Below, in pieces: positions 58,175 to 64,000 of a stretch of 64,000 bases of DNA (the stretch's first letter is position 1; each line of letters opens with the position of its first letter). The translations under genes were made by a program, and so were the position numbers. Source of the DNA: CAIWHR01 sp963717695. GTDB lineage: Bacteria > Pseudomonadota > Gammaproteobacteria > Burkholderiales > Casimicrobiaceae. The notes beneath the pieces were generated by a model, which had not been told where the DNA came from, made no database searches, and worked only from the letters and a program-made list of their open reading frames with translations. The DNA lies in contig CAVQWR010000006.1 of the NCBI GenBank assembly GCA_963717695.1, positions 682,001 through 746,000 on the forward strand. The letters run 5' to 3'.

Positions 58175-58699
58175 TCACGCCGCCGGCTTCGCGTCGCGGA
58201 CCGCGGCGAGCGTACGGACGAACCTGCCCGGTACCTCGTTCAGCGTCCGCACGAACTTCGCGATCGGTGCCTGCATCGTGCCCATCAGCTTCGAGAGCAG
58301 CTCGTCGCGCGAAGGCAGCGCCGCCAGCGCGGAGATGTCCTTGGCGGACATCATCCGGCCGGGCATCGCGCCGCCGGTGATCACGAACTTGTCGTTGCCC
58401 TTGGCGAAGTCGTTCAGGACCTTCGCCACGGCAACCGGGTCGGTGCCGATGCCGTACGCGAGCGGGCCGACCATCTTCTCGGCCAGCCCCTCGAACGGCG
58501 TCGACGCGACCGCGCGGCGCACCAGGGTGTTCTTGACCACCCTGAGATAAACGCCGGAAGCACGTGCCTTCGCGCGGAGCCTCGTGATGTCCGCGACCGC
58601 CATGCCGCGGTTCTCGGCCATGACGATGGCCTGAGCACCGGCGACCTGCTTCGCGACTTCCGCGACTACCGCCTGCTTCTGTTCCAAATTAAGACTCAA
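58175..58699 (-). CDS. rplJ: Ribosomal protein L10
   Basis: 174 residues from the TTG at 58699 (SLNLEQKQAVVAEVAKQVAG), chosen because GGAG lies eight bases upstream and the resulting length fits L10. An in-frame ATG at 58720 has no ribosome binding site. Body: ENRGMAVADITRLRAKARAS, LRVVKNTLVRRAV, ITGGAMPGRMMSAKDI. Stalk base protein that binds L7/L12. Confidence 0.93.
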   Translation of the reverse strand: MSLNLEQKQAVVAEVAKQVAGAQAIVMAENRGMAVADITRLRAKARASGVYLRVVKNTLVRRAVASTPFEGLAEKMVGPLAYGIGTDPVAVAKVLNDFAKGNDKFVITGGAMPGRMMSAKDISALAALPSRDELLSKLMGTMQAPIAKFVRTLNEVPGRFVRTLAAVRDAKPAA

Positions 58700-59057
58700 G
58701 GTCTTTTCTCCTAGTGCCATCGGAAGTCCGCGGAAACCGTTGCGCGTCGCATCGCTGCCGCGACACGCGCCGATCGCCTCAGATTCCGCCGCCCGCCCGG
58801 AAAACAACTCCACGGCAGACACTTGCGGTGACCTTACGTCCAGGAAATCCTGTACGGGGACACCATCTGCGCGGGGTTCGGTTGCCTTCGCTCGGTGATC
58901 CGGCCAACTCGCCGGTCACTTCCCGAAGGCGCCCTGCATTTGAGCTTTCGCCCCTGCGGTCTTTGACGGCCCGCCGTGCCGATGCTGCCGGCCCGGCGCT
59001 CCCTCAAATCCTCGTATGACGCAGTGTGCGGATGAACGGGCACACCACGTCTTCGTA
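58700..59057 (-). other. rplJ leader / rplA-rplJ spacer
   Basis: 358 bp without a convincing gene. In other bacteria the L10-L12 complex binds this leader to repress translation. I can see GC-rich complementary stretches but not a clear L10 site. No obvious terminator or strong promoter. Confidence 0.5.
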
Positions 59058-59786
59058 TCAGTTCGCCGGTCCTCCGGACACCAGCCCTGCCGTGTCGACG
59101 CGCACGCCCGCACCCATGGTGCTGGAGACGCTGACCTTCTTGAGATAGATGCCCTTCGTGCCGGCCGGCTTCGCCTTGTTGAGCGCGTCGATCAGCGCCA
59201 CGAGGTTCGACTTGAGCTGCTCCGGCGCGAACGACGCACGGCCGATCGTGCACTGCACGATGCCGGCCTTGTCGGTGCGGTACTGGACCTGGCCCGCCTT
59301 CGCATTGCGAACGGCGAGCGCGACGTCGGCGTTGACCGTCCCGACCTTCGGGTTCGGCATCAGCCCGCGCGGACCGAGGATCTGGCCCAGCTGGCCGACG
59401 ACGCGCATCGCATCCGGCGACGCGATGACGACGTCGAAATCCATGAAGCCTTCCTTGACCTTGGCCGCGAGGTCGTCGAAGCCGACGACGTCGGCGCCCG
59501 CGTCCAGCGCGGCCTTCGCCTTGTCGCCCTGCGCGAACACCGCGACGCGCACCTTCTTGCCGGTGCCGGCGGGCAGCACGACCGAGCCGCGGACGGTCTG
59601 GTCGGACTTCTTTGCATCGACGCCGAGATTGACGGCGACGTCGACCGACTCGTCGAACTTGGCGACGGCGGTTTCCTTGACGAGCTTCAGCGCTTCGTCG
59701 ACGCCATAGGCCTTGCTGCGGTCGACCTTGCCGAGCACGGTCTTCATCCGCTTCGAGAGCTTGGGGGACTTCGCTTCGGTCGTCAT
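59058..59786 (-). CDS. rplA: Ribosomal protein L1
   Basis: 242 residues. ATG at 59786 (MTTEAKSPKLSKRMKTVLGK); an in-frame GTG six bases earlier overlaps the rplK stop. KFDESVDVAVNLGVDAKKSD, GPRGLMPNPKVGTV and KGIYLKKVSVSSTMGAGVRV are conserved. Intact. Confidence 0.97.
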   Translation of the reverse strand: MTTEAKSPKLSKRMKTVLGKVDRSKAYGVDEALKLVKETAVAKFDESVDVAVNLGVDAKKSDQTVRGSVVLPAGTGKKVRVAVFAQGDKAKAALDAGADVVGFDDLAAKVKEGFMDFDVVIASPDAMRVVGQLGQILGPRGLMPNPKVGTVNADVALAVRNAKAGQVQYRTDKAGIVQCTIGRASFAPEQLKSNLVALIDALNKAKPAGTKGIYLKKVSVSSTMGAGVRVDTAGLVSGGPAN

Positions 59787-59788
59787 GA

Positions 59789-60223
59789 TCACTTCACCCC
59801 TTCGACGGTGATGCCCATGCTGCGCGCGCTGCCGGCGATCGTGCGGACCGCGGCGTCCATGTCGGCGGCGGTGAGGTCGGGCATCTTGGTCTTCGCGATT
59901 TCCTCGGCCTGGGCGCGCGTGAGCTTGCCCACCTTGTCGGTGTGCGGCTTGCTGCTGCCCTTCTCGACCTTGGACGCCTTCTTGATCAGCACCGTCGCGG
60001 GCGGCGTCTTCATCACGAACGTGAAGCTCTTGTCCGCGTACGCGGTGATCACCACGGGAATCGGCAGGCCCGGCTCGACCTTCTGCGTCTGCGCGTTGAA
60101 CGCCTTGCAGAATTCCATGATGTTGAGGCCGCGCTGGCCGAGCGCCGGCCCGATCGGCGGGCTCGGGTTCGCCTTGCCGGCGGGCACCTGCAGTTTGATG
60201 TAGCCGATTACTTTCTTTGCCAT
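59789..60223 (-). CDS. rplK: Ribosomal protein L11
   Basis: 144 residues, intact. MAKKVIGYIKLQVPAGKANP, PPIGPALGQRGLNIMEFCKA, IVGSARSMG-type C-terminus (TIAGSARSMGITVEGVK). Binds the GTPase-associated 23S region. Confidence 0.98.
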   Translation of the reverse strand: MAKKVIGYIKLQVPAGKANPSPPIGPALGQRGLNIMEFCKAFNAQTQKVEPGLPIPVVITAYADKSFTFVMKTPPATVLIKKASKVEKGSSKPHTDKVGKLTRAQAEEIAKTKMPDLTAADMDAAVRTIAGSARSMGITVEGVK

Positions 60224-60272
60224 CTCAGTTCTCCATGTGGGTGCAGACGGACGCCATCGGCGCCCTCCCCGT

Positions 60273-60806
60273 TTAAGCCTTTTCGACTTGCGAAAAATCC
60301 AGTTCCACCGGCGTCGAGCGACCGAAGATCGTCACCGACACGCGGAGCTTGCTCTTCTCGTAGTTCACGTCCTCGACGTTGCCGTGGAAGTCGGTGAACG
60401 GGCCATCCTTGACGCGCACCGCCTCGCCCATCTCGAACAGCACCTTCGGGCGCGGCTTCTCGACGCCTTCCTGCACCTGCCGCAGGATCGCGTCGACTTC
60501 CTTCTGCGTGATCGGCGTCGGCTTGTTCGCCGTGCCGCCGACGAATCCGGTGACCTTCGGCGTGCTCTTCACGAGGTGCCAGGTGTCGTCGGTCATTTCC
60601 ATCTCGACCAGCACATACCCGGGGAAGAACTTGCGCTCGCTGATCGCCTTCTGCCCGCCCTTCATCTCGACCACTTCCTCGACCGGGACCAGGATCTGGC
60701 CGAACTGGTCGGCGAGCTCGGAGCGCTTGATGCGCTCGGTCAGCGCGCGCTGCACGCTCTTCTCGAAGCCCGAGTAGGCATGGACGACGAACCACTTCTT
60801 GCTCAT
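60273..60806 (-). CDS. nusG: Transcription antitermination factor NusG
   Basis: 177 residues from the ATG at 60806 (MSKKWFVVHAYSGFEKSVQR). NGN domain with FFPGYVLVEMEMTDDTWHLV and PKVTGFVGG, then the KOW motif GEAVRVKDGPFTDFHGNVED. Start overlaps the secE stop. Confidence 0.97.
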   Translation of the reverse strand: MSKKWFVVHAYSGFEKSVQRALTERIKRSELADQFGQILVPVEEVVEMKGGQKAISERKFFPGYVLVEMEMTDDTWHLVKSTPKVTGFVGGTANKPTPITQKEVDAILRQVQEGVEKPRPKVLFEMGEAVRVKDGPFTDFHGNVEDVNYEKSKLRVSVTIFGRSTPVELDFSQVEKA

Positions 60807-61154
60807 CGCTCGACCCGCCCGGTGAGAAGCTTCACGATCCACGCGAGCGTGGTATCGACGGAGAACAGGAACAGCGCCATGATCAGGACGAACACGAACA
60901 CGATCGCGGTCGTCTGCAGCGTTTCCTTGCGTGTCGGCCACGACACCCGCCCGGCTTCCTGCCAGGATTCCTGGGCGAACGTGAGGAACTCGCTGCCCGG
61001 GCGTCGACAGCCACGCGACAACGCCGGCCAGCACGAGGCCGCCCAGCACCATCAGCACGCGCAGCACGAGCGCGGTGTCGCCGAAGTAGTAATACCCCGC
61101 GACGCCGAGCACGACGCAGCCCAATGCCAATGCGATTTTTATCTTGTCGATCAT
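60803..61154 (-). CDS. secE: Preprotein translocase subunit SecE (frame broken near 61000)
   Basis: N-terminal two helices (MIDKIKIALALGCVVLGVAG, VLRVLMVLGGLVLAGVVAWL), then one extra base in the GCTGCCCGGGCG stretch near 60997-61003. After it EFLTFAQESWQEAGRVSWPT and RKETLQTTAIVFVFVLIMAL give the conserved third helix. Corrected length 116 residues. Essential, so a sequence error is likely. Confidence 0.92.
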
Positions 61155-61268
61155 TCAGGTGCCAGTTGACTCAGTTGAGACTCAGTTGAGACTGTGGTCC
61201 TTCGGCAGTAACCGCTGCCGGCGGCACGACCCTACGCAATCCTCTTGCGCCACCGCCAGCGCCTGCGG

Positions 61269-61344
61269 TGGCAGGCCAGGAGGGAATCGAACCCCCAACC
61301 TGCGGTTTTGGAGACCGCCGCTCTGCCAATTGAGCTACTGGCCT
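61269..61344 (-). tRNA. trnW: tRNA-Trp (anticodon CCA)
   Basis: 76 nt cloverleaf with encoded CCA. Acceptor AGGCCAG/CTGGCCT, D arm GTAGCTCAATTGGCAGAGC, anticodon loop TCTCCAAA, T arm GGGGGTTCGATTCCC. Upstream of secE as in many beta- and gammaproteobacteria. Confidence 0.97.
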
Positions 61345-61354
61345 AACGCTATAT

Positions 61355-61384
61355 CGGACCAAAGTGAACCCCTACTTTGGTCCG
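61355..61384 (-). other. Stem-loop upstream of tRNA-Trp (one of three related hairpins)
   Basis: Perfect 11-bp arms CGGACCAAAGT (61355-61365) and ACTTTGGTCCG (61374-61384), 8-base loop GAACCCCT. Compared with 36086-36115, both sides of the stem change together. Ends 11 bp before the tRNA-Trp 5' end. Confidence 0.8.
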
Positions 61385-61389
61385 GATAA

Positions 61390-62645
<1,256 letters not shown>

Positions 62646-62695
62646 TTCAAGACTCCTTCAGACGTCGTTTCAGATTCGTGTTGCTGCGAAATCGG

Positions 62696-62771
<76 letters not shown>

Positions 62772-62930
62772 CGCAAAGCTTCGTCTTCGAGCGCCATGCT
62801 TTGTTGCTCGTCGAATTCCTTGCTTGTGTACTTCTCATGTACACGGCGCTGCGGAATTCTCCTCGCGCCGCGCCTGACGCCCGAACACTCGCTTTCCGGG
62901 TTGCTGCCATATTTGCCCTCGTCGATTCTC

Positions 62931-63004
62931 TGGAGCGGGTGAAGGGAATCGAACCCTCGTCATAAGCTTGGAAGGCTTCTGCTCTACCATTGAGCTACAC
63001 CCGC
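62931..63004 (-). tRNA. trnG: tRNA-Gly (anticodon TCC)
   Basis: 74 nt. Acceptor GCGGGTG/CACCCGC followed by TCCA, D arm TAGCTCAATGGTAGAGC, anticodon loop CTTCCAA, T arm GGGTTCGATTCCC. Confidence 0.97.
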
Positions 63005-63172
63005 GTTTCAGTAGTCGGCGCTCGAAAATCGGGGTCAGTCGCGCCGGCGCATGGGGAAGGCCCGCGCATGCTGCACTGGCTTTCGGTTGGCTCCGTTGCC
63101 GGGCAGCGCGCAATGCGCCGCCGCGGGTTGCACTGATACCCGGCTCGCGATGACTGATCACTGATTCCCGAG

Positions 63173-63257
<85 letters not shown>

Positions 63258-63270
63258 GACGAAACGTGCG

Positions 63271-63299
63271 ATGTTAGCAAGTTTCATACCGTACGTCAA
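63271..63299 (-). promoter_or_regulatory. Promoter of the tRNA-tufB operon
   Basis: Minus strand TTGACG (63294-63299), 17-bp spacer, TAACAT (63271-63276), 14 bp before the tRNA-Tyr 5' end. Same -35 hexamer as the rpsL promoter. The remaining 63300-63595 before the next gene shows nothing else I recognise. Confidence 0.82.
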
Positions 63300-63595
63300 A
63301 CCGTAAAAGCCCATGGTGCGGTGCGACAGCCGCCAGTCACGCTCGAGCCGGCCGGATCGGCCAACTCACTGTAAAACATGGATTTTAGCCCTAAACTCCC
63401 CTTCGCGACCAGTGCGCCAATCCGGAAAAACGCGGCGCCGCCCCATCCGCCGCGCTTCCCCGACCCGTTTTAGCTAAACTCGCTCCCTTGGCCGGGTGCA
63501 TCGCGCCCCGTTTGATGTGTTTCCTGGGCCGAAGGCCAAATCGGTGCGCCCCGTGGCGCGCATTTCCCCGAACATTCGACGTTGACTCCCCGACC

Positions 63596-64000
63596 ATGAA
63601 TACCGAATGGGATTACGTCATCGCCGGCGGGGGGACCGCGGGCTGCGTGCTCGCGAACCGGCTTTCCGCCGACGGCCGCCATTCGGTGCTGCTGCTCGAA
63701 GCGGGTCCGCGCGACGCCTACCCGTGGATCCACGTCCCGATCGGCTACGCGAAGACCATGTTCCATCCCGTCTACAACTGGCAGTTCAGGACCGAGCCCG
63801 AGCCCGGCATGAACGGTCGCGAGATCTACTGGCCCTCGGGGCGGACGCTGGGCGGCTCGAGCGCGATCAACGGCCTCATCTACATCCGCGGCCATCGCGC
63901 CGACTACGACCACTGGGCGTCGCTCGGCAATGCCGGCTGGAGCTACGCCGACGTTCTCCCCTACTTCCGCAAGCTGGAGCACAACGTGCGCGGCGCATCG
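63596..64000 (+). CDS. GMC-family oxidoreductase, choline dehydrogenase-like (partial, 3' end outside window)
   Basis: 135 codons visible to the window edge, no stop. MNTEWDYVIAGGGTAGCVLA is the FAD-binding Rossmann motif; LLLEAGPRDAYPWIHVPIGY, then the GMC signature region PSGRTLGGSSAINGLIYIRG and DYDHWASLGNAGWSYADVLP. The substrate cannot be set from this part; similar proteins oxidise choline or other alcohols. Confidence 0.92.
   Translation, partial: MNTEWDYVIAGGGTAGCVLANRLSADGRHSVLLLEAGPRDAYPWIHVPIGYAKTMFHPVYNWQFRTEPEPGMNGREIYWPSGRTLGGSSAINGLIYIRGHRADYDHWASLGNAGWSYADVLPYFRKLEHNVRGAS

Overview
The window is a high-GC chromosomal segment of a betaproteobacterium, probably Burkholderiales-related. 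This is inferred from the gene order of the ribosomal operons (infA between secY and rpmJ), a full System I cytochrome c maturation operon, two tuf genes with the usual tRNA neighbours, and a DUF3563-like small protein. No species can be named from the sequence alone.

Layout. 1-1716 (minus): NADP-type malic enzyme, cut by the window edge. 1902-4897 (plus): a TRAP transporter (dctP, dctQ, dctM). 5160-12226 (plus): ccmABCDEFGHI. 12377-16333 (plus): an octaheme nitrite reductase with one CXXCK haem site, an NrfG/CcmI-like TPR protein and a HemY-type protoporphyrinogen oxidase, with an FNR/DNR-type box upstream of the reductase. 16355-20053 (minus): hutF-hutI-hutG and a small zinc-ribbon protein for histidine breakdown. 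20351-21363 (minus): galE. 21483-40593 (minus): the alpha, spc, S10 and str ribosomal operons. 41085-48646: a DUF3563-like gene, a LysR regulator and an RND efflux operon, lying between rpsL and rpoC, which are normally adjacent. 48704-61154 (minus): rpoC, rpoB, rplL, rplJ, rplA, rplK, nusG, secE. 61269-63257 (minus): tRNA-Trp, tufB, tRNA-Thr, tRNA-Gly, tRNA-Tyr. 63596-64000 (plus): the start of a GMC oxidoreductase.

How the genes work together. From 5 to 16 kb the plus strand forms a haem island: haem export and attachment (Ccm), a haem-rich nitrite-to-ammonia enzyme, a second TPR protein that may help the CXXCK attachment, and a late haem biosynthesis enzyme. This is the most biologically distinctive part. 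The rest is core gene expression machinery with an efflux module inserted.

Quality warning. From about 19.8 to 34.9 kb nearly every long gene carries one to four single-base indels (about 39 inferred there, against three in the other 49 kb). Undoing them restores normal family lengths, so I treat these genes as real and the breaks as probable sequence errors. A set of three covarying stem-loops just upstream of rpsG, rpsJ and tRNA-Trp, and repeated hairpins between rplL and rpoB, are the main unexplained non-coding signals.
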